Shown: positions 8,840-18,391, counted from the stretch's first letter. The stretch: DNA of 64,000 nucleotides from Aquicoccus sp. G2-2 (GCF_034555965.1 NZ_JAYDCK010000003.1:1488001-1552000); one strand, 5' to 3'. Notes: generated from the letters alone by a model not told the origin. Numbers and translations are program-made.

Positions 8840-10099
8840 TCAGACCTTCCTGAAGATCACGCTGGCATTGGTGCCACCGAAGCCGAAGCTGTTCGACAGC
8901 GCCACATTCACTTCCCGCTGGCGTTTGATATTGGGGGCAAGGTCAAGCGGTGTCTCTACCGCTGGTGTGTCGAGGTTAATCGTCGGCGGCACCACCTGAT
9001 CACGAATTGCCAAGATCGAAAAGATCGCCTCAATCGCACCTGCGGCGCCCAGCAAATGCCCTGTCATCGACTTGGTCGAAGACATCGTCGCCGTGCTTGC
9101 CGCAGCGCCCAGCAACCGCTCCACCGCGGCCAACTCAATCGTATCGGCCATCGTCGATGTCCCATGCGCGTTGATGTAGTCCAGATCCTCGGGCTTCAGC
9201 CCCGCATCCTTCAGCGCCGCACTCATCGAGCGGTAGCCGCCGTCGCCATCCTCGGCCGGTGCGGTGATGTGAAAGGCGTCGCCCGACAGACCGTAGCCCG
9301 CAACTTCGGCGTAAATTTTCGCGCCGCGCGCTTTGGCATGCTCATATTCCTCCAGCACAACAACCCCCGCGCCCTCGCCCATCACAAACCCGTCGCGATC
9401 CGCGTCATAGGGGCGACTGGCCTTTTCCGGCGCGTCGCCGCACTTGGTCGAAAGGGCACGCGCCGCGTTGAAACCGGCGATTCCGATCTCGCAAATCGCT
9501 GCCTCCGCGCCGCCTGCGACCATCACATCGGCATCACCGTATTTGATAAACCGCGCGGCATCGCCAATGGCATGCGCACCCGTAGAACATGCCGTTACAA
9601 CCGCGTGGTTCGGCCCCTTGAACCCGAACCGGATCGAAACCTGCCCGGAAATCAGATTGATCAACGCACCGGGGATGAAGAACGGTGACACCCGGCGCGC
9701 TCCCTTCTCGGCCATCAAGAGGGTCGTGGCTTCGATGCTTTTCAACCCGCCAATGCCGGACCCGATCATCACGCCTGTGCGCAGACGGTCCTCTTCCGCC
9801 TCAGGCATCCAGCCTGAATCCCTGACCGCTTGCACCGCTGCCGCGATCCCGTAAAGGATGAAGTCATCCACCTTGCGACGTTCTTTCGGCTCCATCCAAT
9901 CATCAGAATTGAACGTGCCGTCGCTGCCATCGCCGTGCTTTACCTCACAGGCGTAATCCGTGGTCACCCGTGACGCATCGAATTGGGTGATCTTGCCCGC
10001 ACCGGATTGCCCGGCCAACAGGCGGCTCCAGCTTTCCTCGACTCCGCAAGCCAAAGGTGTGACCAGCCCAAGCCCCGTAACAACCACTCGACGCATCAA
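8840..10099 (-). CDS. fabF: Beta-ketoacyl-ACP synthase II
   Basis: 419 residues, typical for KAS II. It condenses malonyl-ACP with acyl-ACP in fatty-acid elongation in the cytoplasm. The Cys-His-His triad is visible: Cys171 (VVTACSTGAHA), His312 (NAHGTSTMADT) and His348 (SMTGHLLGAAG). The start could be either of two adjacent ATG codons (10099 or 10096). The gene lies downstream of acpP, fabG and fabD on the same strand, but is separated from acpP by other genes and a terminator. Confidence 0.97.
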   Translation of the reverse strand: MMRRVVVTGLGLVTPLACGVEESWSRLLAGQSGAGKITQFDASRVTTDYACEVKHGDGSDGTFNSDDWMEPKERRKVDDFILYGIAAAVQAVRDSGWMPEAEEDRLRTGVMIGSGIGGLKSIEATTLLMAEKGARRVSPFFIPGALINLISGQVSIRFGFKGPNHAVVTACSTGAHAIGDAARFIKYGDADVMVAGGAEAAICEIGIAGFNAARALSTKCGDAPEKASRPYDADRDGFVMGEGAGVVVLEEYEHAKARGAKIYAEVAGYGLSGDAFHITAPAEDGDGGYRSMSAALKDAGLKPEDLDYINAHGTSTMADTIELAAVERLLGAAASTATMSSTKSMTGHLLGAAGAIEAIFSILAIRDQVVPPTINLDTPAVETPLDLAPNIKRQREVNVALSNSFGFGGTNASVIFRKV

Positions 10100-10221
10100 A
10101 ATGCCCCTTCTCGTCCTTCAATGCCTGCTCTTACCCTGCCAAAGCCCGGATGGGCAAGAGGATGCACCTCGCCAAACGCTTTCCCGCCGAGTGGAACCGG
10201 CCTCATCCGGGGCATAACTCC

Positions 10222-10917
10222 CTACCCCTCAATGGAAGATTCCCAACTCAACCCAAGCACCTTCGGATCGATCATCAGCGGCCCGATCGCCTGCTCAATG
10301 ATAACCTCATCCGCCTCATCGCCTGTTACCATTACCTCAAGCTCAACCTGCGCGCCCTCGCCGTTCGTGCGGCTAATGCTGCGAACCATCAGGCCCGGCA
10401 CCGCAAAACAACGTAATATGGCCGCCCGCACCTCGGCCTCATCCGCCTCGTTGCAATGCAACCGTACCTGATACTCAAGAATCAGCGGAACCCCCGCCTT
10501 GGTCTTGCGTTTGAGCCACTTCACCACCTGCCGCAGCCCAAGATTCACGAACACGATCAACCCCGTCAGGATCAGCGCATACCAAGCCGCTCCGGCCCCC
10601 GCCATTAACCCGACTGCCGCCGAACACCAAAGCGTCGCCGCCGTGTTCAGCCCGTGAATGGTAAACCCGTGGCGAAAAATAATCCCGGCGCCCAGAAAGC
10701 CGATGCCCGACACCACTTGCGCCGCCACTCGGGTCGGGCTCATCTCGCCGGGAAATTGGGCAGAAAACACCACAAATCCCGCCGCCCCCAACGCAACCAG
10801 TGCGTTGGTGCGCAGGCCCGCCATCCGCTGACGCACCTGCCGCTCTGACCCGATGAGCGCGCCGCAAACCATTGCCAACGCCATATTGAGCGCGGCCGCA
10901 CCTATTGAAATCGGCAT
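10222..10917 (-). CDS. MgtC/SapB family membrane protein
   Basis: 231 residues. The N-terminal half has four or five membrane helices with the family motifs GALIGSERQ (about 19-27), AGLRTNALVALGAA (33-46) and SGIGFLGAGIIFR (about 69-81). The C-terminal half is a soluble ACT-like regulatory domain (LEYQVRLHC onward). Members are linked to magnesium limitation and to inhibition of F-ATP synthase in pathogens; the role in a free-living bacterium is not known. It stands alone, with 122 bases to fabF. Confidence 0.88.
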   Translation of the reverse strand: MPISIGAAALNMALAMVCGALIGSERQVRQRMAGLRTNALVALGAAGFVVFSAQFPGEMSPTRVAAQVVSGIGFLGAGIIFRHGFTIHGLNTAATLWCSAAVGLMAGAGAAWYALILTGLIVFVNLGLRQVVKWLKRKTKAGVPLILEYQVRLHCNEADEAEVRAAILRCFAVPGLMVRSISRTNGEGAQVELEVMVTGDEADEVIIEQAIGPLMIDPKVLGLSWESSIEG

Positions 10918-11002
10918 GAGGCTCCCTGTCCCTCGTTACAGCCTCGCAAGATGGCAGAAGCGCCGCTCAGGAACAATCCCCGTCGTTTAACCGCGTCATT
11001 CG

Positions 11003-11746
11003 TCACTGAAACTCCGCTGTTGGCTCCGGCATTGGCTTGGCGATCTCCAACGCCTCAGCCAGATCGACCCCGCGCGCGAAAAGCGCCCGCCCGACAAGTG
11101 TGCCGTCGATGTTGGGAATGTATTTCAGCCGTGCAATATCGTCCGGCCCGCGCACCGTGCCGCTGGCAATCACCGGATGACGGGTTTGCATGGCCAGTCC
11201 ACTGATCACCCCAAGCTGCGCATCCGGCTGATCAATATCGCTGTCGATATCCGTGATAAGCACCGCAGCCAGCGGATCGTCCGCATATGATGCCAGAAAA
11301 TCCTCGGGCGTGATTGTAGCAGGCGTCGTCCAGCCGTCTGTCATCAACTGCCCCTGCCAGACATCGAGCGCCAGCACGATCTGATCCGGATAGTCCCGCG
11401 CCAAAAGCTTGACCAACTCCGGATCGCGCGCCGCCATGGTGCCCAGAACAATGCGCCCCGCGCCTTTGTCAATCCACTGCTCAACCCGCTCGCGCGATAT
11501 GAAACCACCGGCCAATTGCACAGGCGCTTTCGCCGCAAGAAGAATCTCGGCTACCAAATCATCATTGTTGCCCTCGCCCGCCACCGCATCGAAATCGGTC
11601 ACATGAATCCACTCGGCGCCGGCCGCGGCCCAGCCCGCTGCCGTCTCAAGCGGATCAACATGAAAGATCGACGGTTCTTCTAATCGCCCACGCTTTAGCG
11701 TCACGCATTGTCCGTTTTTCAGTTCCATCGTCGGATAGATGATCAT
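11003..11746 (-). CDS. HisA/HisF-related TIM-barrel protein (HisA paralogue)
   Basis: 247 residues that align along their length with HisA, the isomerase of the fourth step of histidine synthesis. Recognisable parts are the N-terminal strand MIIYPTMELKNGQCV, VQLAGGF, RIVLGTMA, VLALDVWQG and the phosphate-binding VIASGTVRG. In true HisA the first catalytic acid is an Asp (PAIDL); here it is Glu9 (PTMEL). The second Asp is kept (LALDV). No other his gene is nearby. Such a second HisA-like protein is common in Rhodobacteraceae; its reaction is unproven, so hisA is not assigned. Confidence 0.75.
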   Translation of the reverse strand: MIIYPTMELKNGQCVTLKRGRLEEPSIFHVDPLETAAGWAAAGAEWIHVTDFDAVAGEGNNDDLVAEILLAAKAPVQLAGGFISRERVEQWIDKGAGRIVLGTMAARDPELVKLLARDYPDQIVLALDVWQGQLMTDGWTTPATITPEDFLASYADDPLAAVLITDIDSDIDQPDAQLGVISGLAMQTRHPVIASGTVRGPDDIARLKYIPNIDGTLVGRALFARGVDLAEALEIAKPMPEPTAEFQ

Positions 11747-12316
11747 CGCCGCCTCCTGACTGCATCATCGTTGGTTGGGACAAACCCCGCAGTTGCGCCG
11801 CACAAGAAAACTCTTCGATTACAGGCACCGTTACAATCTGGCACGACCTGCGGGAATGCCGAAACATATCGCTTACCGGAATCGCAGATAGCGCGCCTCT
11901 GCACCCTAAGCCTACACCAGAATCACGATGATCCCGAATCGGCACATTGCGCGCCGTTCCCGTCAGGTGGAAATTTGCCCCAAACCCCAATCCGCAGCCG
12001 TGCGAGAGACGGCGCGCGCAGGTGATCCCCCGCCGATGGTCATGGCTGGGAACTCCGCTGCCGCGGTTTCTTCTGCCGTCCGCGCAAAGCTTTAAAACTG
12101 GGGAAAACCGGCATTTTCGCTTCGATGTTGAGATTTCCGCGCCTTATGCGGATTGATCGTCGCCTATAAAGGCGAACGTGAACCACGGATGCGCGCCCAA
12201 TAATCCGTTGAATCCGCAACCGCAGAGCCAACAGTCGGGCTATGCCGCTCCCGCCGTTTCAGGCGCGGACGGTCCGCGCGCGACCCGGCGTCGCAATCGG
12301 CCGCTGCCCCGGCCCA
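11747..12316. other. Intergenic stretch without recognisable gene
   Basis: The 570 bases between the HisA paralogue and the acpP terminator hold only short overlapping frames with no family resemblance, no good ribosome sites and Arg/Pro-rich translations typical of noncoding high-GC DNA. No tRNA or repeat was recognised. Confidence 0.5.
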
Positions 12317-12348
12317 AGAAAAAGGCCCCCGCCAATCTGGCAGGGGCC
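12317..12348 (-). terminator. Rho-independent terminator of acpP
   Basis: On the minus strand an 11-base-pair stem (GGCCCCTGCCA against TGGCGGGGGCC, small loop, one mismatch) is followed by TTTTTC. It starts 23 bases after the acpP stop. Confidence 0.88.
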
Positions 12349-12371
12349 GAAAATACCGTTTCAAAGCGGTG

Positions 12372-12605
12372 TCAGGTCGCGTCAGAGATGAACTTCACAG
12401 CATCGCCAAAGGTCTGAATGGTCTCGGCGGCGTCATCGGGGATCTCGATGCCGAACTCTTCTTCGAACGCCATCACCAGTTCGACCGTATCAAGGCTGTC
12501 AGCGCCCAGATCGTCGATGAACGATGCGTTCTCGACAACCTTGTCCTCTTCCACACCCAGGTGCTCCACAACGATTTTTTTCACGCGGTCTGCGACATCG
12601 CTCAT
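12372..12605 (-). CDS. acpP: Acyl carrier protein
   Basis: 77 residues from the ATG at 12605. The phosphopantetheine attachment site is Ser37 in [13 protein letters not shown]. The acidic four-helix protein carries acyl chains between the fatty-acid synthase enzymes. A 243-base gap to fabG, containing TATGCTATAGG (minus strand) as a possible -10 region, together with its own strong terminator, suggests acpP is transcribed as its own unit, consistent with the high level of AcpP in bacteria. Confidence 0.97.
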   Translation of the reverse strand: MSDVADRVKKIVVEHLGVEEDKVVENASFIDDLGADSLDTVELVMAFEEEFGIEIPDDAAETIQTFGDAVKFISDAT

Positions 12606-12848
12606 GATCAGTTCCTCATCAATTTTGGGCCGACGGCCCGGTTTCTGCCCCACCCGTCCGGGTTGAGTATTTTTGCCCCTATAGAAGGGCGGCTCATCCC
12701 CGCTCAAGCGGGACAGCGGAAAGCGCCAGTGTGGCGCCCCCTGCAAATCTGCGTGGCCTATAGCATAACATTCGCCCGACGCAAACGCTTTCACCGACAC
12801 CCAGCAAGCGGCCTCGTGCCGATTGCCCACCCGCCGGGCGGCCGCGAC

Positions 12849-13586
12849 TCACACCATCGCCATCCCACCATTAACATGCAGTGTCGCGCCGGTCACATAG
12901 CCTGCCTCGACAGAGGCCAGATAAAGCACCGCCGCGGCGATTTCTTCCGGCTTGCCCATCCGCGCGGCGGGAATCTGTGCGTTGATCTTGGCTTTCTGAT
13001 CGTCGCTCAGTTTTTCGGTCATCGCCGTGGCAATGAACCCCGGCGCCACCGCGTTCGCCGTGATCCCCCGGCTCGCCACCTCATAGGCAATGGATTTCGT
13101 CAACCCCACCAGACCCGCTTTCGAAGCAGCATAATTCGCCTGCCCCGGATTGCCGGTAGAGCCGACAATAGATGAAATATTCACAATCCGCCCCCAACGG
13201 GCTTTCATCATTCCCCGGATCGCCCCGCGGCAAAGCCGCATCGTCGCTGTCAGGTTCACATCAAGCACGTTCTGCCAATCCTCGTCGGACATCCGCATGA
13301 AAATCTGGTCGCGGGTAATGCCTGCGTTATTGACCAGAATATCCAGCGCGCCCATCGCGTCAATCGCCGCTTTCGGCAAAGCATCGACCGCCGCCGGGTC
13401 CGAAAGATTGCAGCTCAGCACATGGGCTCGCGTGCCCAGTTCCGCCGCCAGCGCCTCCAGCGGCTCCAACCGTGTACCGCTTAGACCCACCGTCGCGCCG
13501 GCCTCATGCAACGCTTTGGCAATTGCCCCGCCAATTCCGCCAGAAGCGCCTGTAACCAGCGCAGATTTTCCAGTCAGATCAAACAT
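12849..13586 (-). CDS. fabG: 3-oxoacyl-ACP reductase
   Basis: 245 residues from the ATG at 13586, chosen because GGGAGACAGGT precedes it; a longer frame back to 13628 adds 14 atypical residues. Short-chain dehydrogenase fold: cofactor motif TGASGGIGG (12-20), NNAG (86-89), and the catalytic Ser139, Tyr152 and Lys156 (NYAASKAG). It reduces beta-ketoacyl-ACP with NADPH. It follows fabD by 114 bases. Confidence 0.96.
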   Translation of the reverse strand: MFDLTGKSALVTGASGGIGGAIAKALHEAGATVGLSGTRLEPLEALAAELGTRAHVLSCNLSDPAAVDALPKAAIDAMGALDILVNNAGITRDQIFMRMSDEDWQNVLDVNLTATMRLCRGAIRGMMKARWGRIVNISSIVGSTGNPGQANYAASKAGLVGLTKSIAYEVASRGITANAVAPGFIATAMTEKLSDDQKAKINAQIPAARMGKPEEIAAAVLYLASVEAGYVTGATLHVNGGMAMV

Positions 13587-13700
13587 ACCTGTCTCCCATC
13601 CGCGTTTTCCGAGGCGGAAAACGATCAATATCCGGCGCGGATTTTCGCCACGCCCCGTTTGTCATCATGCACGGTTTTCCGTGCCGAAATTCGGCCGCGC

Positions 13701-14642
13701 TCAGCCGTTCAAACCCTCCGCAGCCGCTTTCACATCCTCCGGTGCTCCAATCGCCCGGCAGGTGATATCGCGGTCGATCCGCCGGATCATCCCCGAAAGA
13801 GCCTTGCCCGCACCGATCTCCCAAATTTCGCTCACACCAGCCGCCCGCATCGCCAGCACCGACTCACGCCAGCGCACCGAGCCGGTAACCTGCTCAACCA
13901 GCAACGCCCTGATTTCATCCGGGTCACTCACCGGCGCGGCCCGCACATTGGCCACCAAAGGCACCACCGGCGGCGTGATATTCACCCCGGCCAGCGCCTC
14001 GGCCATCACATCTGCCGCAGGTTGCATCAACGCACAATGAAACGGCGCCGATACCGGCAGCAAGACCGCCCGTTTGGCGCCGCTCTCCTTGGCCAACCCC
14101 ACCGCGCGTTCCACCGCCGCTTTGGTGCCTGACACCACAACCTGACCCGGATCATTGTCATTCGCCGCCTGGCAAACCTCGCCCTGTGCCGCAGCTTCGG
14201 CCACTTCGCTGGCCGTGGTGAAATCCAGCCCAAGCAGCGCCGCCATTGCGCCCTGCCCCACCGGAACCGCTGCCTGCATTGCCTGCCCGCGCGTGCGCAA
14301 AAGCCGCGCCGTATCGGCAATCGAAAGTGCGCCCGCCGCTGCCAGCGCCGAATATTCGCCCAGCGAGTGCCCGGCCACGAACGCGGCATCGGTGATCTTC
14401 ACCCCTTCCGCTTCCAGCGCGCGCATCGCGGCCAATGATGTAGCCATCAACGCCGGCTGTGCATTCTCGGTAAGGGTCAGCGCGTCCTGCTCGCCCTCCC
14501 AGATCAACATGCTAAGCGCCTCGCCCAGCGCCTCGTCAACCTCATCAAACACGGCTTTGGCCGCCGGATAAACCTCGGCCAGCATCCGGCCCATGCCGAT
14601 CACCTGCGCCCCTTGCCCCGGAAATACGAATGCGCGGCTCAT
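13701..14642 (-). CDS. fabD: Malonyl-CoA:ACP transacylase
   Basis: 313 residues. The N-terminal FVFPGQGAQ motif, the nucleophile Ser93 in GHSLGEYSAL and the His of VSAPFHCALM mark FabD. It loads malonyl groups onto AcpP, supplying FabF and FabG encoded on the same strand downstream. It is the first gene of the fabD-fabG-acpP row. Confidence 0.96.
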   Translation of the reverse strand: MSRAFVFPGQGAQVIGMGRMLAEVYPAAKAVFDEVDEALGEALSMLIWEGEQDALTLTENAQPALMATSLAAMRALEAEGVKITDAAFVAGHSLGEYSALAAAGALSIADTARLLRTRGQAMQAAVPVGQGAMAALLGLDFTTASEVAEAAAQGEVCQAANDNDPGQVVVSGTKAAVERAVGLAKESGAKRAVLLPVSAPFHCALMQPAADVMAEALAGVNITPPVVPLVANVRAAPVSDPDEIRALLVEQVTGSVRWRESVLAMRAAGVSEIWEIGAGKALSGMIRRIDRDITCRAIGAPEDVKAAAEGLNG

Positions 14643-14820
14643 CTGTCCCTCCCGCTTGAATGCCTCCTCGTCGGGATAGCGCGCCAGACGGCACAGCGCA
14701 ACGCCCAGTGCCCCTCAGAAAAGCAGCACCGTTCGGAAAAGAACCATTGCACGAAAGAAAACCGCCGAGGCTCTCTGGCGCCCGGCGGCTACTTGAATTC
14801 TTAAAGTTCTTTGTGGCGGA

Positions 14821-15306
14821 TCAGGCGCTACGACTGAACGCCGGGCCCAGTGCGGCCCGCACGATGTCAAGATTTTCCATAGTCTCCACCGGCATCTCCA
14901 GAACCGTCCGGCCATGATGGTCCCGCGCGACCAACATGCCGTCGCGGAAATCGACCTCGCTCAGATCGTCATATTTCACCACTGTCGTGCTTTGCACCTG
15001 ACCGCGCTCATCGCGCTCGATCAGGCGCATCATGCCGCGCCGACCATCCAGAAGAACCTCCGGGTGCGGCTCCTGACGCGCGGCCATCATGAACATAATA
15101 CCACCCAGCAGAAGAAACACCGAAAGCCCCAGCTTGATCATCATCTGCGCCGGATCATACGTCGCCCCCGGCACCAACCACAGCCCCAACGCCGAAACGC
15201 ATAGCGTTGCGCCCACAAATCCGCTCAGCGCGCCGCTTTTTGCCGGGCCTTCGATTGAAAGTGCCTGAAAATCGTCGGCATTCATCGTATCGGTAATCGC
15301 AACCAT
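14821..15306 (-). CDS. Conserved membrane protein of unknown function
   Basis: 161 residues with two membrane helices at about residues 26-48 (GALSGFVGATLCVSALGLWL) and 57-77 (KLGLSVFLLLGGIMFMM), then a soluble beta-rich C-terminus with a Lys/Arg-rich start (EVLLDGRRGMMRLIERD). I do not recognise a named family. It is divergent from the rpsF operon. Confidence 0.65.
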   Translation of the reverse strand: MVAITDTMNADDFQALSIEGPAKSGALSGFVGATLCVSALGLWLVPGATYDPAQMMIKLGLSVFLLLGGIMFMMAARQEPHPEVLLDGRRGMMRLIERDERGQVQSTTVVKYDDLSEVDFRDGMLVARDHHGRTVLEMPVETMENLDIVRAALGPAFSRSA

Positions 15307-15540
15307 GTCGGCTCTCCTTCGCCTGAGCCCGAGTTGGTCCGGGCTTCACTTTCCACAAGTCAAAGTTGCTTGGCAAAAAGTCGGCATTGGGGTCGCAAAA
15401 GGGTTTTTCTCCGGCAGATTCGCTTCAAATGCGGCGGAACCTTGGCGCGCAAGGCCGGTTCGGCCCATCTTCGCCTCTTTTCACTCCACTCAATGCTCCG
15501 TGCAGGCTTGCGCGGCGGGGCAATGCATCGTATAGCCCCC

Positions 15541-15597
15541 CATCTTCCGCAGAACTCGCAAACCGCGCAGTCTCTCGTGGGGGTGCCGCGGAAGATG
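15541..15597 (+). promoter_or_regulatory. Structured leader of rpsF, candidate S6:S18 autoregulatory motif
   Basis: A perfect 10-base inverted repeat (15541-15550 CATCTTCCGC, 15588-15597 GCGGAAGATG) encloses a segment with an unpaired CCG (15563-15565) and ends about 45 bases before rpsF. A structure with a conserved CCG bound by the S6:S18 complex is known in front of rpsF in many bacteria. The match here is by position and general shape only. Confidence 0.5.
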
Positions 15598-15642
15598 AAC
15601 CGGCCCTCCTTTGAAATGCGCTTGAACATGAAGGAATGCCGC

Positions 15643-15999
15643 ATGCCGCTCTATGAGCATGTTTTTATTTCGCGTCAGGATCTTTCCGGCGCGCAGGCCG
15701 AAAGCCTCATCGAACATTTCGGAACCGTCCTGAAGGACAATGGTGGCGCGCTCGTCGACAGTGAATACTGGGGCGTCAAGACCATGGCCTACAAGATCAA
15801 CAAGAACCGCAAGGGCCACTATGCCTTCCTGCGCAGCGATGCCCCGGCACCGGCCGTGCAGGAAATGGAACGCCTCATGCGCCTGCATGATGACGTGATG
15901 CGTGTGCTCACCATCAAAATGGACGAACACGCCGAAGGCCCCTCGATCCAGATGCAAAAACGCGACGAACGTGGCGACCGCCGCGAACGCCGCCACTGA
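15643..15999 (+). CDS. rpsF: 30S ribosomal protein S6
   Basis: 118 residues from the ATG at 15643 (AAGGAA precedes it); in-frame codons further upstream do not resemble S6. Family features: MPLYEHVFI start, [17 protein letters not shown] and [11 protein letters not shown]. It binds S18 and 16S rRNA in the small subunit platform. The C-terminus is basic/charged ([13 protein letters not shown]). First gene of rpsF-rpsR-rplI. Confidence 0.97.
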
Positions 16000-16025
16000 T
16001 CCCCCAACGCAAGGAGCAAAAGACA

Positions 16026-16253
16026 ATGGCTGCAAAACCATTTTTCCGCCGTCGCAAAGTCTGCCCTTTCTCGGGGGACAACGCGCCAAAGATCGACTAC
16101 AAGGACACCAAACTCCTGCAACGCTACATTTCCGAGCGTGGCAAGATCGTGCCTTCCCGTATCACTGCCGTATCGGCCAAGAAGCAGCGTGAACTTGCGC
16201 GCGCCATCAAACGCGCCCGTTTTCTCGCCCTTCTGCCATACGCCGTCAAATAA
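16026..16253 (+). CDS. rpsR: 30S ribosomal protein S18
   Basis: 75 residues, with the S18 signatures [13 protein letters not shown] and [19 protein letters not shown], and [20 protein letters not shown] at the end. Preceded by AAGGAGC. It lies 26 bases after rpsF and 12 before rplI in the standard operon. Confidence 0.98.
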
Positions 16254-16265
16254 GGAGCAAGAGCG

Positions 16266-16919
16266 ATGCAAGTCATTCTCCTCGAACGCGTGGCAAAGCT
16301 CGGCCAGATGGGCGATGTCGTCGATGTAAAATCCGGCTATGCGCGCAACTTTCTGTTGCCGCAGCGCAAGGCGCTGACCGCGTCTGAAGCGAACGTCGCC
16401 GGATTTGAAGCGCAAAAGGCCCAGCTCGAAGCGCAAAACCTGGAAACCAAGAAGGAAGCCGATGCAATGGCTGCCAAACTCGGTGGTCAGCAATTCATCG
16501 TAATCCGCTCGGCTTCTGATGCCGGTGCGCTTTACGGCTCGGTTTCGCCCCGCGATGCCGCCGATGCCGCAACCGAGGCAGGTTTCACCGTTGATCGCAA
16601 ACAGGTCGCACTGGCCCGCCCGATCAAGTATCTCGGCCTGCACGACGTGCATGTAAATCTGCACCCGGAAGTCGAAGTGGTGATTCAACTGAACGTAGCC
16701 CGTTCGCCCGAAGAAGCCGAACTTCAAGCCTCCGGAAAATCGATTCAGGAACTGGCCGCTGAAGAAGAAGCCGCAGCCGACTTCGAGATCGCCGAGTTGT
16801 TCGACGATATCGGCGCCGCTGCGTCGGACGATGACGACCTCGCCGAGTCAGCCGGGATCGAAATCGAGGAAGAGGCCGCCCAAGACACCGCAGACGAAAG
16901 CGACGAAAAGGAAAGCTGA
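16266..16919 (+). CDS. rplI: 50S ribosomal protein L9
   Basis: 217 residues, longer than the usual 150. The N-terminal L9 domain is clear ([35 protein letters not shown]) and the middle C-terminal domain ends with [13 protein letters not shown] at about residue 145. The extra 65 or so residues are strongly acidic ([19 protein letters not shown] at the end), a tail seen in L9 of Rhodobacteraceae. Last gene of its operon. Confidence 0.97.
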   Translation: MQVILLERVAKLGQMGDVVDVKSGYARNFLLPQRKALTASEANVAGFEAQKAQLEAQNLETKKEADAMAAKLGGQQFIVIRSASDAGALYGSVSPRDAADAATEAGFTVDRKQVALARPIKYLGLHDVHVNLHPEVEVVIQLNVARSPEEAELQASGKSIQELAAEEEAAADFEIAELFDDIGAAASDDDDLAESAGIEIEEEAAQDTADESDEKES

Positions 16920-16947
16920 CCCTTCCTGTGCATTCGTGACAGATTCA

Positions 16948-16977
16948 AAGGGCCGCACCCCTCCGGGCGCGGCCCTT
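16948..16977 (+). terminator. Terminator between rplI and convergent methyltransferase gene
   Basis: A 9-base-pair perfect stem (AAGGGCCGC/GCGGCCCTT) with a GC loop lies 28 bases after the rplI stop. It is A-flanked on the left and T-flanked on the right, so it can serve both convergent genes. Confidence 0.8.
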
Positions 16978-16987
16978 ACTCTTGATT

Positions 16988-17662
16988 TCAGGCCGGTGCG
17001 CGCAACAGCTCGATGCCGACATTCTCTGTCGAAAACGAAACGTAACGATAGCTGTCAGGCTCGATCACTTCTATCAAGGCCTTGTATTCGTGGTGGCGCC
17101 AACCTGGATAACCGTAAAGCTCATCAAACAAGATAACGCTGCCTTCAACCAGGCGCGGCTTGACGACCTCCAGTGCATAACGTGTCGGTGCATAGGTATC
17201 CATATCCATGTGAATAAAGGAAAACGGCGCATCGCCCGTCTCTTTCAAAAAGGGCGGGAGCGTATCTTGTACCCATCCCTTCACCAGCGTGACATTGCCC
17301 GGCACCTTTGGCAATTCGCCGCCCTGAGTAAACGCCCCCGCGGCACGGCCGGTCTGAATGCCGGTCCAGTCTTCCTCAAGCCCTTCGAAGCTGTCGAACC
17401 CAGTCAATGTCTTGCCGACCCCTGCCAGCGCCTTTCCAAAAAGCCGACATCCAGCACCACCAGCCACACCAAGCTCGACAAAAAGCCCATCGGGCAAATC
17501 GTTGCTGATCGCGCGCTGAATGCAATATCTGCGATTCTGATCTTTTTTCCGAAACAGCATAGATTGCTCCATCTGTTCCTTGAACGCTTCGCAACTCTCC
17601 TGTCTGGACAACGTCACAAGATGCGAGATCGGGCTATCCAGTTCTGCCAAGCTATGCCTCAT
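16988..17662 (-). CDS. TylF/MycF-type class I methyltransferase
   Basis: 224 residues from the ATG at 17662; the frame extends to a TTG at 17704, preceded by GAGAG, so the start is uncertain. SAM-binding motif FVELGVAGGAG, then LTGFDSFEGLEEDW typical of the TylF family, and the metal/acid motif IHMDMDTYAPTRYAL with ILFDELYGYPGWRHHE. TylF enzymes O-methylate sugars of macrolides; in marine bacteria without such a pathway the substrate is unknown. No biosynthetic genes adjoin it; convergent with rplI. Confidence 0.83.
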   Translation of the reverse strand: MRHSLAELDSPISHLVTLSRQESCEAFKEQMEQSMLFRKKDQNRRYCIQRAISNDLPDGLFVELGVAGGAGCRLFGKALAGVGKTLTGFDSFEGLEEDWTGIQTGRAAGAFTQGGELPKVPGNVTLVKGWVQDTLPPFLKETGDAPFSFIHMDMDTYAPTRYALEVVKPRLVEGSVILFDELYGYPGWRHHEYKALIEVIEPDSYRYVSFSTENVGIELLRAPA

Positions 17663-17911
17663 AGTTTGTTTTTTCACATGCGAAAGTGTTCCGCAAAAAG
17701 CCAAGGTTCAGGTCTCTCGCCAAACATTTTAGCAGAGGGCACTAAAACGGTCTATGAAATTGGAAATGCCGCGCCTCCAGCATCAATCACGCTCACGCCC
17801 GCGTGGTCGGTTTCCTTCCCCCATGCGCGGGTTCCCGCGCGGCCTCGTCTTCGCTCTTTACCGGACGCAGCGGATTGAGGCACATCAGGGAGAACCTGAT
17901 AAGGCCCGCCC

Positions 17912-18391
17912 ATGCACAGCGCAACCAGACGAACCATACTCTTCACACTTGCGGCGCTGCCGCTCATAGGCTGCGGCTCAACCCCCGCCACGCCACCTGC
18001 AAAAGCGCGCTTTGATCCGCCGCTTTACCCGAATGAGACCCCAAAACTACGCGCCCTGATCAACAAGTACGCCGATTTCTACGAAATCCCGCGCGAGTTG
18101 GTGCATCGGCAAGCGGTTCGTGAAAGCACACACCGCCCTTGGGCGCGCAATGGGCCGTATTATGGCCTGCTGCAAATCCTGCCGCAAACCGCCCGCACCA
18201 TGGGGTTTCGTGGCAAGCCTTCCGACCTGCTCGATGCCGAAACCAATCTGAAATATGCAGGAAAATACCTGCGCGGGGCGTGGATCGTGTCCGGCGGTGA
18301 TATCGGCAAGGCGATGATGTGGTATGCTCGCGGCTACTACTACGAAGCCAAGCGCCTTGGTCTCTTGCGCGAAACCGGCCTGCGCCCCTGA
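17912..18391 (+). CDS. Lytic transglycosylase domain lipoprotein
   Basis: 159 residues. A lipoprotein signal peptide (LFTLAALPLIGCGS, lipobox LIGC, Cys22) is followed by an SLT domain. The catalytic Glu is in VHRQAVRESTHRP, and GLLQILPQTARTMG and NLKYAGKYLRG are the other SLT motifs. It would cut peptidoglycan glycan strands from the outer-membrane inner leaflet. The domain is compact (about 115 residues). Divergent from the methyltransferase gene. Confidence 0.9.
   Translation: MHSATRRTILFTLAALPLIGCGSTPATPPAKARFDPPLYPNETPKLRALINKYADFYEIPRELVHRQAVRESTHRPWARNGPYYGLLQILPQTARTMGFRGKPSDLLDAETNLKYAGKYLRGAWIVSGGDIGKAMMWYARGYYYEAKRLGLLRETGLRP

Noticed and set aside
11655-12364. Small ORFs in the gap before acpP
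   Set aside because: No ribosome sites, no motif, and high Arg/Pro content; treated as noncoding.
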